Source: Sophora flavescens (taxonomy: Eukaryota; Streptophyta; Magnoliopsida; Fabales; Fabaceae). From it: a stretch of DNA of 64,000 bases. The stretch is from positions 65,890,200-65,954,199 of the forward strand of contig CM061065.1 of the NCBI GenBank assembly GCA_030762895.1, read 5' to 3'. Shown piece after piece: positions 23,594 through 34,337 of the stretch. Positions within the stretch are counted from its first letter, which is position 1; every line of letters starts with the position of its first letter. The notes under the pieces are model-generated. The model made no database searches, was not told the DNA's origin, and saw only the letters and a program-made list of their open reading frames with translations. The position numbers and the translations under genes are program-made.

Positions 23594-24990
23594 CCATCAT
23601 CATCATTTTCAGGCTGATGAGGAGGATCACATGAGACCTTAGTGCTCACATGGACAGAGGGTTGGACACCGGCTGTCATCTACTGGGACATAGAAGTCAA
23701 AATTGTCATCTGCTGGGCAAACTTCTCGGCCATCTCCTGTCGAAGCTCAGCTGCAATCTCCTGTTTTAGCTGTGCTCTATCTGCATCAACATCCTTGTGG
23801 CATTGGTGTGAAGATGAACCATGGTATTGGCGAATGCCGACGCCCCATCCAACACCAATGACACGGCCCGGGTGGTCTGGTTTATCGATGGCAGCAGCTA
23901 AGATATCCTCGCGTCCTCTAGGAACAAAGGTTCCTTGGGTTACCTGCTCATCCAAGGCATCCTATCACATAAAATATCAGGTCACATTACAATTCGGTAA
24001 CAATCTTAAAATGACAATTACAATTCAAACTATACTTACAATCTTCTCAGCTACTTGGCGGGCCTCCTCAGATGTATATTGTCCCGTTTTTCTTTGTCGG
24101 GCCCTCTTCCATTTACGATGGCGTGGGGGTGGAGGTGGATCAACAACCTCTGGACGATTTTTAGCATTAGGATCCGCCTGAGATGCTGCTTCCTGACGTG
24201 CTTTCTTTTCCTCTTCAACCATTTTATGAATAAGCTTTTTATATCCCCCACGAGACATGACATGGGGGTAGACATTCTTGCTTTGGTTTTGCTGCCCCTT
24301 TTTCCTCTTCTCCTGTTATAAATAGAAGACAATTAAATTACATAAGTAAATAAAATTAATGAAATTACATAAATTTAGAGACAAATCAAATAAGTTAACC
24401 TAAAAGCTGGGATCATGTCGGCTCTGAACAAAGCGATCCCATGTCGCCTGGTCAAGAAACGGGTACACCTCAAGTGGGTTCTTTTTACATTTTGGATTGA
24501 ATACATAGTATCTGCCCAGGTCGACCTTAAAACCCCTCCAACGCTCACCAGCATACTTTAGCAAACGCTTCTACATAACGTACGTATCCGGTATGTCAAA
24601 GGTCAGCTACATTAAGACCAAAAGAATCAACGAATTACTGTATGATATTATTAAGATAAAAATAAAGTAGATACAGACAAACACAATACGTAAAAGTATA
24701 GATATCGGAATACTCTCCCATATCTGATCCTTCACGTCCGCTGGTACATCTTTCCAAATATCAATGAGTATACTAGGCCTGCTCCTAGCAAGACTCGCCA
24801 CAAAACTGTTAAACTGCTCTGCCATTGGCCCAATAGGATTGCGGTTATTATCAAAGTCTATTCTTATCCTTTGATTTGAACCACGGTTGGCAGTCAAATT
24901 CCTCATTCATGTGGCACGTCTACCCTTTCTACCAGTAGACGGGGTCTCCGACCCGCTGCATGAAGGAGGGATATCCTCACGATCAGCCAT
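21867..24990 (-). pseudogene. TNP1(Ptta)-ULP1 fusion gene of CACTA-2
   Basis: The gene runs from an ATG at 24990 to a TAG at 21867 over about eleven exons. The first exons (about 24990-24000) match Ptta/TNP1 proteins (WKDVPADVKDQIWESIP; WRGFKVDLGRYYVF; YTSEEARQVAEKI). A segment with VIGVGWGVG and an acidic, Asp-tract linker follows (about 23955-23386). The final exons (about 22767-21867) match the C48 ULP1 cysteine protease: HWQLLILCP near 22525-22500 and ECGYYVIQWM near 22135-22105, so His and Cys are kept, but the Asp normally found in the -DSL- motif is Cys (FFCSLGNKP). In-frame stops are at 24907-24909 and about 23680. ULP1 proteins cut SUMO or similar peptides; its role in transposons is unknown. 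Confidence 0.82.
23533..23610. repeat. (ATC)n trinucleotide repeat coding for an Asp tract
   Basis: A run of CATCATCAT repeats, flanked by GTCGTCGTC, lies inside the TNP1-ULP1 gene and encodes about 17 Asp residues in a row on the minus strand. Such tracts are prone to length change. Confidence 0.85.
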
Positions 24991-25149
24991 GTATACTTGT
25001 TTAAACAAAAAAAAACTTGTTAGTATGTCAGGATAAATATCAAACATAACTTATAAATATCGATCAACGTACGCAAACATAACTTATAAATATCAACGTA
25101 AACATATAATATGCCTTTAAACATAACTCAAACTAAACTTACTTTGTGG

Positions 25150-26825
25150 TCAATTAGTAAAGTTCTCCCATAACCCTTCTTGGTGATCATTACGAGTAGC
25201 ATGTACATCATCCACTTCATTTTCCTCATTGAAATTAGGCACTCGTGTTGAGAAAGAAGGACTATCAGAAATATCAAGAGTTGAATCGTGATTTCCCTCA
25301 CTACCATTATACATGTTTTTTCCCTGGAGAACCACTGACCACCTTTTGTTAGAAGGATCACGGATATAAAACACTTGTTTTGCTTGGGATGCCATCATGA
25401 AAGGCTCCTCTTTATTACCTACCTTATTAAGGTCCACCAATTTGAATCCTAACTCATCGGTTTGCACACCATTGTTACTGTCGACCCACTGACATTTAAA
25501 AACAGGTACTCTAAACTTCGTGTAATCAACCTCCCATATCTCTTCAATGATTCCAAAGTATGAAACGGATGCCATAACAGGGTTTTTATCTTTCGAACTA
25601 GAGAAATGCATGGACTCAGCAACGACCATAACCCCACTATTTTGCATTGTACTTTTGTCATCCCGGGACTTTGTACAGAAGGAAAACTTATTGATATCGT
25701 AACCACTCCAGCATATGACATCAAAGTTAGGCCCCTGTGCTAGCCATTTTAATGTATCAGAAGCAATACCATCCTTTGCAATTTTTTCTTTAAACCAGTT
25801 CAAGAAAGTCTTGTTATGCTTGTTCAAACACCATTTTTCATTCATTCTAGGGTAAGTTTCATTGATGATGCTTTTATGCTCACATAAGTATGGTTCAACC
25901 TCATCAGTGTTATTCAATATATACAAATGTGCTTTAAGCACTTCCTCCCGATCCATGCTCTTAACAGTGATACCTCGTGTACCCTTATCATCATATCTTC
26001 CTTCATGACGAGACTTCGGAAGCCCTACAGGTTCCGTTTCTGACATGTAGTCTGTACAAAACTCAATAGCTTCTTCTGCAACATACCTTTCAACAATAGA
26101 TGCTTCGGGACGGTGTGGATTTTTCATATATCCTTTCAAGATCTTCATGTATCGCTCAACCGGGTACATCCACCTTAAATAAACGGGGCCGCACAATCTA
26201 ATCTCCCTCGCTAGATGAACAATCAAATGAACCATGATGTCAAAAAATGAAGGTGGAAAATACATCTCCAATTGGCACAATATAATGGCTGCCTCATTTT
26301 CCAAGTCATCCAACTTTTTAGTGTCAATGACCTTGCTACATATAGCATTGAAGAATAAGCATAACCTAGTAATGGCATGTCTGACTTTTTTAGGCAATAT
26401 GTCACGAACGGCCACCGGTAGTAGTTGTTGCATCAAGACATGACAATCATGAGACTTTAAGCCAACTAATTTGAGATCTTTCATTGAGACAAGTATTTTG
26501 ATATTTGAAGAGTAACCCTGTCGCACTTTGACTCCCTGTAGACATTCACAGAAACTTCTTTTCTCTTTTTTTGATAAAGTATGACATGCTGGGGGCAAAT
26601 AAGTCTTCTTATCCCCCACTTTAAGTGGAGCTAACTGCTCTCGTATACCCATCGCAACTAGATCAAGACGAGCATTCACACCATCCTTTGTCTTGCCTTG
26701 AATGTTGAGAAGCGTTCCGATTAAACTGTCACACACATTTTTCTCCACATGCATCACATCAATACAATGTCTTACATCAAGCTTGCACCAGTATGGAAGA
26801 TCAAAGAAGATTGACCTCTTCTTCT
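25150..26825 (-). pseudogene. C-terminal half of TNP2-like transposase, CACTA-2
   Basis: A long open frame (25150-26757) encodes DVMHVEKNVCDSLIGTLLN followed by the DUF4218-type region (KSHDCHVLMQQLLPVAVR; PPSFFDIMVHLIVHL; GPVYLRWMYPVERYM) and a DUF4216-type tail (VFKCQWVDSNNGVQTDELGF). The same frame reads back to about 26825 (IFFDLPYWCKLDVRH). The N-terminal zinc domain and first catalytic Asp are missing: at about 26830 the sequence changes directly to the conserved leader, so about 1.7 kb present in CACTA-1 is deleted. Residues downstream are well kept and unspliced, unlike CACTA-1, where this part has introns. Confidence 0.9.
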
Positions 26826-26829
26826 AATA

Positions 26830-27245
26830 ACTTCGTACTTAGTCCAACATATTCATCAACCACTTCTTATGACAGGGTATGGCCCTATCCTATTCGAGAA
26901 GAAACTTTTTCAACATTCGGTTAACAGTTAGTCCTTAACTCTCATGCTCATACTCGACAAAATTTCGGCAGCATTTCCGTTCGGTCTCCGACGTACACTA
27001 CTTGAACGCGATGACATCCACCACGATAAAGTATGCACCCGGAGAACGAAAGGAAATGTATCAATCCGAACTTTCATCAAGTATATAACATTAGAATCAA
27101 TGAATAACTATTTTAACTGAATTAAGAAAAAAAATTTCCCAACTGTCCAACTTTGGACAATTCAAGATCCAACACAATGAGCGGTACATTAAGCACATAC
27201 ACGTGTGCTCATTAGTATTGCATCTCAAACAGGAAACCAAGGCTT
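26830..27245 (-). other. TNP2 leader of CACTA-2
   Basis: On the minus strand this matches 12650-13080 of CACTA-1, joined directly to the second half of TNP2. It has no long reading frame. Confidence 0.72.
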
Positions 27246-27308
27246 TACTAATTATGTAGCTTGCATGAAGATGGGGCTTGAAAAGTGAAGAAAATTAGAC
27301 AAACAGAG

Positions 27309-27775
27309 CCCATCACGGCCTAGCCTTGAAAGCCATCACGGCCGTGATCGAGTAGAGCTTAAAAGAAAGAATGTAAAAGTCAGACATGGTCACGGCCAGC
27401 CCGTGATGCCCATCACGGCCGTGACATGTCAGCTGAACCAGACCCTCACAGGCAGAACTGATCACGGCCTAGCCGTGATGGTGGTCACGGCCGTGACAGA
27501 CCAACCAGTGAAGCAACCTCCAAGGCAGAACCTGTCACGACCATGACATTCCAACTGAACTAGACCCTCACAGTCAGAATTGATCACGGCCTAGCCGTGA
27601 TGGCGGTCGCGGCCGTGACAGACCAACCAGTGAAGCAACCTCCAAGGCAGAACCTGTCACGGCCTGGCCGTGATGGCCATCACGACCGTGACATGCCAAC
27701 TGAACCAGACCCTCACAGGCAGAACTGATCACGGTCTAGCCGTGATGGTGGTCACGGCCGTGACAGAACAACCAG
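27309..27775. repeat. Array of CACGGCC palindromes, CACTA-2
   Basis: Units of 122-145 bp contain two palindrome types: CATCACGGC-CTA-GCCGTGATG (for example 27461-27479) and GTCACGGCCGTGAC (for example 27484-27497), with spacers such as CTGAACCAGACCCTCACAGG (27433, 27555, 27700). The array stands upstream of the TNP2 leader on the minus strand. Very similar sequence occurs in the LTRs of element C (42797-42817 and 49223-49243). Confidence 0.92.
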
Positions 27776-27784
27776 TGAAGCAAC

Positions 27785-28988
27785 CTCCAAGGCAGAAATG
27801 GCAGAAAGAGAGAGAGAGAGAGACAGAGAGAGAGAGACGCATATATACTTGAGGGAGGAGGAGGGACGAGCAAAAATGGCGCTCTTCACGCAAACGAGGG
27901 TAGCTCGTGGATGGTCGTTCTCAGTGGTTCTTAGTGGTTCTCTTCCGAAGCAGAAAATGAAGGATCGCAGTGGAAGTAATCAACAACTCTGTCGCAGAGG
28001 TCTGAGAGTTTGCTCCACGGGTTACTTTCAACAAGCACTCCACAAAACAAGCAATCAATTACAATTAATCATCCAATGAAGTGTAGATCACCCTGCAGCA
28101 AAATGAACATCTAAGAATTCTAATGAAAACCATAAAATTGACAGACACTATAAGGTCTTTTTAAAGTCACTTACCAAAACACAGAGAGGAAAAGGGTAAA
28201 AACAAGATAGAAGAGTTTGACAAGTCGTTGTTTCTTTTCCCAGGAGAGCAAGTTGAATATCTCAGTAACATCAATCAAATGATTTCCTTGTCTATACCTG
28301 ATCAACAGAATAAAATAGGCAATTAGCAGACCATGTTAAGCACATTCCAATATATTAAGATACCAAGCTTATTGCTAAAAAACAGAAAGCAAACAATTCA
28401 TCTCCTTTGATCCTCTAACTAGTAAGCAACCATCTACGAACCAAAGAAAAACTAGCGACAGACAAGAATTACCATCATAGGGCAGCTGTAAGAGATATAA
28501 ACAACAACTATTTGACTATGTTGAATGGAAACTAATCCTGAACCTTCGTACGGGTCCTGCTTGTTACAATTAAACGCAATAATGATGTTCTGTGTGTATG
28601 AGTGTGTGCATATATATTGTTTGATTTGACCTGAAGCTCCAAAAAGGTAATCAAACCATAGTACCAGGTCAAACCAAAATATTCAGTGGAAAAACTTGGT
28701 CTTCCCATTTTATTCATGATTCATCAATTAAATATAGTATGATAAATACAAATCATTTTTAACACGATAAAATGCACAAGAATGCAAAGACAAAAATTCA
28801 AATTCAAACTCAGCTTCCCTCACCCAAACTACAGTACAAAATATTTTCCCCTTGGAGAGATTTTTCAGAAATGTAGGTTGCTAGATAGAGTGACAACCTC
28901 TCTATTAACACACAATGCAACTCCTCCACTGTGAAATTTCCATATCCCTCCTTTCACATAATGCTCGAAAAGTAGTAACCCTAAAGGA

Positions 28989-29023
<35 letters not shown>

Positions 29024-29140
29024 TGCATACCTGAGGGAGGAGGAGGGTAGCTCGCGGATGGCCGTTCTAAATGGTTCTTAGTGGTTCTCTTCACCCTCTT
29101 CCGAAGCAGAAAATGAAGGCTCGCAGTGGTCTTCTTCTTT
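27785..29140. repeat. Duplicated GA-rich segment in CACTA-2, copies about 1.2 kb apart
   Basis: A block with (GA)n, then ACTTGAGGGAGGAGGAGGG, GGTTCTTAGTGGTTCTCTTC and GAAGCAGAAAATGAAGG occurs at about 27795-27975 and again at about 28985-29135. On the minus strand these would be CT-rich, 5'-UTR-like sequences. Between the copies (28080-28980) I see no gene. Confidence 0.8.
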
Positions 29141-29410
29141 GTCTACGATTAGGGATTTGCAGAGAGTTAGGGGGAAAGGGAAATCGTTATAGCTGGGAGA
29201 GGGAGAGCTTACCTGAGAGAGAGAGAGGTCGAAGAGAGCTCCCTCGATGGTCCTCTGGTGGTAGCCGAAAGAGGTGGTTCTCTTTGCAATGTGACTTAGA
29301 GTGAGAGCAGTGAGAGAGATGGAGAAGCAGTGACAAAGGAATGAAAAATAAATGGAATGGAAGACGACGCGAAGAGTATGAGGGAATGAAAATAGAAACT
29401 TAGGTTATTA

Positions 29411-29815
29411 CACATCGGTTTAAAAAACCGATGTGGTTAGTGATATTACACATCGGTTTTCAAATAATCGATGTAGAAACTTACAATTTATTTTAAAATT
29501 TCATTTTTTTAATTTACTACATCGGTTATTGAAAACCGATGTGTAATCTTACGGCTGATTAAAAAAAATTTATAATTTGTTTCTCTTTTTCACATCGGTT
29601 ATTAAAAACCGATGTCTAATCTTATGTCTAATAATTTTTTTTTTGTTTCACTTTTCCACATCAGTTTTCCAAAAACCGATGTTAAATATTTTTATCACAT
29701 TGGTTTATTCAATAACCGATGTTAAAATATTTCAGTTTAATTTCAAAAATGCCACTGCCTCCTATTTCACATCGGTTTTGTTCAAACAGATGTTAAAAAA
29801 CTGATGTTAAATGTA
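29411..29815. repeat. Right subterminal repeats of CACTA-2
   Basis: Repeated ACATCGGTTTT / AAAACCGATGT pairs as at the left end, several altered by single changes (for example ACATCAGTTTT). Confidence 0.9.
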
Positions 29816-29876
29816 TATTTTAGACTAGTGTATGGTTCTAATAACTTCTTTTTTGTCATTGGTCATTCATTTCTAG

Positions 29877-30197
29877 CGAGTATGCCATAATTGGTCAGAT
29901 GGAAAATGTGTCGAACTTTTAAGAAATTGCCACAAAGCTTTGCCTCGACATGGAAAGGTGATTATTCTGGACAATATAATCCCAGAAGTTCCGAATTCCT
30001 TTACTGCATCAAAGCTGGGTTTCCTTATCGATAGTCTCATGTTTGTAACACATGGTGGAAAGGAAAGAACTGAGAAAGAATTTGAGATCTTATGTAGGAG
30101 CTCCGGATTTTCCAGATTTCATGTTGCTTGCAATGATACCGGAGCAGTGTCAAGGGTGATTGAATTTCATAAACAAAAATTAGCCAGCTATAATTGA
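29877..30197 (+). pseudogene. O-methyltransferase pseudogene, C-terminal exon
   Basis: After a TTTCTAG acceptor the frame reads VCHNWSDGKCVELLRN, then ALPRHGKVIILDNIIPEVPN and HGGKERTEKEFEILCRSSG to the stop. The His of CHNWSD is at the position of the catalytic His in this family, and the acidic residue after it is kept. This exon has no stop or frameshift. It is separated from the upstream exons by the 8.65-kb CACTA-2. Confidence 0.9.
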
Positions 30198-30429
30198 ACT
30201 TGATATGTTAAAGCAGCCTTGAAAAGTATTTGAGAAGGGATAATAAGGTAGCATAGCATGAAGAGACATTGTCTCTAGTCTATGAATTATGTTTTTCACG
30301 ATGTTTGTCATACATGTTTTTCTTTATTTTATCATGGGTAATCGTTGTTATAAAATGAGTGTGTATCATCCTTGTATAAGTTCCGTTATATTTGCTTTTC
30401 CTTTTAGGTCTATGGCCCTCCCTTAAGAA

Positions 30430-31598
30430 AAAAAAATCGGCAACCAAACCTTGTTTTAGATAAAATATGCAATTGACTAATCCTCTTAGCCAATTGCCAA
30501 TACCATGCCTTAAGGGTGATCAACTCTCTGTTGTTATTCCAGAAGAGGAATATCTGGACGGTCTTGATGCATCAAAGAACAATTTGCATGGATGTATCTT
30601 GCTTTCAAAAATAAGATTCTTGTTGAAAGAAAAGGGTTTGATTTCTTTGTAAAGATTGAGTATGAAAGATTGGCAAGCTTTTGTTCAATTTGCAAGATGA
30701 TCGGCCATTCCATAGAAAACTGCAGAAAGAATGCGCTTGCCAACCAGGAATTTGATTCTTCTAAACCAGTGCCGAATGCTAAAAAAGTCTCCAAACCAGG
30801 GGTTATTTATGTTCCAAAAAGCAAACCTATTGAGGCTCAGGTTGAGGATGGTGGGATCTTGAATTCGAAAAAAGAAGGTTCTCAAAGTGCATATCATAAT
30901 TGTGATGCTATGAATTCGATGGTTGCAGATTCCAATAATGATGATATCATAGATAAAAGTACAGATGTTGTTGATTTAAGTGTGGATGAGGCTTTGCAGA
31001 ATGTGCAGACATGTGCAGCTGTAGTTGCATATTTGAATTATGATGAGGTTCACCCTGATGATGTTGTTATTCCTGATGTTTCAGACTTGATTGCAAATGT
31101 GCCAGGCCAAAACCATTCTGATAAGGCAGGTAATGTTAATAATGTGTATGCTGTTTTTGATGATAGCATCCCTGCAGAAAACAATTTTGTGAATCCTCTT
31201 CCTGGATTTGTGGATGGTAATGAGAGTGTGGTTCAGATGCCATAAATTGATATTGAGTATACTGAAGTTACTCCTCAAAGGAATGATGCTGAGCAGGATG
31301 TTGGTAATGATGATAATTTGACAGATGATGTTTCTAATTCTTTCTCTCATCATTATGTATGCCAGTTAATGATGTGTCAGAGCACTATGTGTCAAATTCT
31401 TCATCAGGCATGCCAGTTAATGATGTGGTAGCTCAAGATATAAGAGTTGTTGGTAGACTATGTTGTAATGAGGTTGGGAATGAGGCTAAAACTGATGTGG
31501 TTAAGGAGCCTTTTTCTCCCGTTTTAACAAAATCACAGAAGAAGAAGCAAAAGAAAGCCAGGAAACAAGCTCAAAGGATGGAACAATATAATACTTGA
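30430..31598 (+). pseudogene. LINE ORF1 (DUF4283-like and CCHC zinc knuckle), damaged
   Basis: The first frame (30467-30652) contains VVIPEEEYLDGL and NNLHGCI, like the start of plant LINE ORF1. A shift and apparent internal deletion lead to the frame 30592-31245, which holds VERKGFDFFVKIEYERLASF and the zinc knuckle CSICKMIGHSIENC. The protein then becomes acidic and low in complexity. The last part (31359-31598) ends in a basic tail (KSQKKKQKKARKQA) typical of the family end. ORF1 proteins bind the LINE RNA. The left boundary with the 3' flank of the O-methyltransferase is unclear. Confidence 0.78.
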
Positions 31599-31638
31599 TA
31601 TAGGGCAGGAACTAATAAACCTATAATTAGAGATTGAA

Positions 31639-32390
31639 ATGAAGATTTTCTTCTGGAATGCAAAAGGGTTAGGGAATTCAGAACCCGATTGGTGCTAGAA
31701 CAGTTGTGTTAAGCATAGGCCAATCTTTTTATTTCTTTCAGAACCTTGGATTCTTATTGATCAGTTTCCTGTCTCTGTTTGGAAAAGATTAAAGTTAAAA
31801 GTCTTTGCTCTGAATGATAGGGGTAACTTGGCTCCTAATCTTTGGGGGACTTTGCTCAGAAAATTTAAATCCTCATGTGTTAGCAGCATCACAGCAACAT
31901 ATTTCATTTTATGTTGTGTGGCAGAACCAGCAAATTTTCTGTTCTGGTGTATATGCGGCAACATCATATGTTTCAAGAAGGAACTTGTGGACAGAATTAA
32001 CATCTTTGCAACAATTAAATCCTGGTCCTTGGTGTTGTATTGGGGATTTCAATGATGTGCTTGGATCTTATAAGAAAAGAGGTGGCAGGCTTCCGAATGC
32101 TGCCTCCTATGCAGGTTTCAAGGCTTGGACATATTCTTGTTGTCTAACTCACATAATGACTAGACGAGCAGAATTTACCTGGACTAATGGGAGAGGCAGC
32201 AACATAACTGAAGTGAGATTAGACAGGGCAATATGCAATGATGCTTGGTTTGCCTTTTGGGATTCTTTGGCATGTTGTACCTTCACAAGAAGTCATTCAG
32301 ACCACTATCCTATTTTGTTAGTTTTGAAAAAAGGTGCAGTTCTCCACCCTTCTCCTTTTAAATCCATAGGATGTGGTGTGATCATTTAGA
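31639..32390 (+). pseudogene. LINE endonuclease domain
   Basis: Begins at ATG 31639 (MKIFFWNAKGLGNSE), 40 bases after ORF1. Frames are broken at about 31676 and 31860. The main open part (31814-32389) carries GPWCCIGDFNDVLGSYKKRG, FTWTNGRGSNITEVRLDRAI and the catalytic SDHYPIL motif of APE-type endonucleases, which nick the target to start insertion. Confidence 0.88.
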
Positions 32391-33311
32391 TTTTAAGAGG
32401 CTGGTTTTAGAGGTTTGGAATAGGCCTTTTTGGGGCCGTCCAATGTACATTCTAATTCAGAAACTCGAAGATTTAAAGCTGGAGCTGAAAAAATGGAATA
32501 GAGATGTTTTTGGAAATGTTCAAAGGAATGTGGAAAATGCAATGACAAGAGTAAATGGCATTCAGTTACATATTGACAGGTTTGGCTATTCTGATGCCCT
32601 GCACAATTTAGAAGTTTCTGCCCAACTTGATTTGGATCAAGCCCTTAACTATCAAGAAACACTTTGGAAGGAGAAGGCTAGGCTAAACTGGTTTTCTTAT
32701 GGAGATAGAAATACATCTTTCTTCCATAAGGTAACCAAAATAAGACATGTCTCTAAACAACTTTCAATTCTAAAATCTGGCCAAGATTTAGTGGAGTCTT
32801 CTGTTGAAATTGAAAACATGTTCTGCACTATTGCAAATCACTTTATGCCTCGGATAGTTCTTGTTTGGATAATGGATTGATTGATTCAGTCATTCCTTCT
32901 TTAGTCACAAGAGCAGACAACATCAAGCTAACTAACAATATTCCAACCATGGATGAAGTGAAGTGTGCAGTTTTCTCATTGGACAGAAACAGTGCTCCAG
33001 GGCCAGATGGGTTTGGAGGAAGCTTTTATCAAACCTATTGGGAAATCATTGGGAAAGATATCCTAAACTATGTTCTGCAGTTCTTTGTCCAGATTTGGAT
33101 TTATCCAAATTTAAATTCCAATATGGTGGTGCTGATTTCAAAGACAGAAGGTGCAGATGGGAATGAAAGCTTTAGGCCTATTACATTGGCTAATTTCCAA
33201 TTCAAAATCATAACCAAAATACTAGCCGATAGGCTAGCTTCTATTGCACCAAATCTATTATCTGAGCAGCAAAGAGGCTTTATAAAAGGAAGGCATATAA
33301 CATATAAAAAA
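32371..33311 (+). pseudogene. LINE linker and N-terminal reverse transcriptase, cut by copia element A
   Basis: After a frame change, 32371-32880 encodes the usual linker (MWCDHLDFKRLVLEVW; LELKKWNRDVFGNV; RLNWFSYGDRNTSFFHK). A further shift leads to RT with RNSAPGPDGFGGSFYQ, SFRPITLANFQFKIITKIL and QQRGFIKGRHI. The domain stops before its catalytic motif, at the start of element A (33312). The remainder presumably lies beyond the right window edge. Confidence 0.9.
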
Positions 33312-33719
33312 TGTAAGATGTGGAAACGGTTCTTAGTCGGGGGGTGGAATTGACCTTTTTAAAACTTTTCGAAAAACAAATGTTTAAGTTCGCTTTTCAA
33401 ATGGAGTAGCAAGATAGTAAACTTTCCTTGAAGCACTAGCAAGCAACAATTTCAATACCAATTCAAGAATGCACTTAAAGAAAGATATTCAACTGTACAA
33501 TCTAAGAGATAGTATCATACAACAATCATGCACTAGTATCATAAGCATAGAACATAAAGAATCATGCATATGATAATAAAGATTGCAAGAAAGTAAAGAG
33601 AGTAAAGATAGAGAAAGTGACACAAGTATTTTACTGGTTCAGCCCACAACCCGAGTGGCCTACGTCCAGTCCCCAAGAATCCTCTTGGAGAAATTCACTA
33701 TGGTAAAGTTTGTACAAGA

Positions 33720-34030
33720 GATACCACACTCCTTACAAAAGTCACTCTCCTCTAGAAGGATACCTCACTCACTAGAACCACACTCTCAAGAGATACCTCA
33801 CTCTTGAACCTTGTTGGATACCTCACCAACAATCCACTAAGGGATGCCTCACCCTTACACCTTGTTGGATACCTCACCAACAATCCACAAGAGATACCAC
33901 ACTCTCGCCAAAAAGGGATGCCTCACCCTTACTTTGATGGATACCTCACCAACAAAGATTTTTCTCCAATGGCCACTTTGAAGGATACCTCACCAACAAA
34001 GATTTATGCCCCTCAAGAGATACCACACTC
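33720..34030. repeat. Irregular GATACCTCACC repeats in the LTR of A
   Basis: Repeated GAGATACC(A/T)CACTC, GGATACCTCACCAACAA and GGGATGCCTCACCCTTAC units with spacing of roughly 30-60 bp. This lies downstream of the TATA-like box on the minus strand, so in the transcribed leader. Confidence 0.75.
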
Positions 34031-34237
34031 TTGAGAACCTTGGAAATCACAATCCCAAAACAAAACTCAAAACAAATTGAGTAGAAGAGAAAATTATAGA
34101 ACAAACACTTGTGCATCAAAGCTTGTAAGTTTCTAGATCACTTGTAACAAAGGATGAGTAGATGGTTTGCTATTTTGGCATTATAACAGTGTATTTTTGC
34201 TTATGATTTCGTTTCCAAAACTCTTAAACACGTACCC

Positions 34238-34245
34238 TTTAAATA
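34238..34245 (-). promoter_or_regulatory. TATA-like box of element A LTR
   Basis: On the minus strand TATTTAAA, about 50 bases downstream of the GAGTATTCGAATACTC palindrome at 34293-34308. Confidence 0.4.
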
Positions 34246-34292
34246 GACTTCAATTGGAGCTGAACAACTGAAGTTTTGCTGAATTTTAGGGT

Positions 34293-34327
34293 GAGTATTC
34301 GAATACTCTTACAGGGTATTCAAATAC
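34293..34327. repeat. GTATTCGAATAC palindromes, LTR of A, promoter side
   Basis: A 16-bp perfect palindrome GAGTATTCGAATACTC (34293-34308) and an altered copy GTATTCAAATAC (34316-34327). Further copies lie beyond the hAT at 35859-35870, 35879-35890 and 35939-35950. Confidence 0.92.
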
Positions 34328-34337
34328 TCCCTGTAAC

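Larger units (their letters stand above)
21180..29830 (-). mobile_element. CACTA-2: En/Spm-type DNA transposon, 8651 bp, in an O-methyltransferase intron
   Basis: The left end is CACTAGTACAGAAAAGG and the right end ...GACTAGTG; the inverted repeat is only CACTAGT, so the right end has decayed. The flanking duplication is TAT (21177-21179 and 29831-29833). Both ends carry ACATCGGTTTT / AAAACCGATGT subterminal repeats. Genes run on the minus strand: a TNP2 lacking its N-terminal half and a TNP1-ULP1 fusion. The TNP2 leader matches CACTA-1 although the subterminal motifs of the two elements differ. Confidence 0.95.

Noticed and set aside
23642..24181. 179-codon plus-strand frame
   Set aside because: Antisense shadow of the TNP1-ULP1 exons, which explain the conserved motifs and splice sites.
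20661..30197. A working O-methyltransferase with an 8.7-kb intron
   Set aside because: A 2-base insertion before the cofactor motif, a damaged short exon and no visible first exon argue for a pseudogene.
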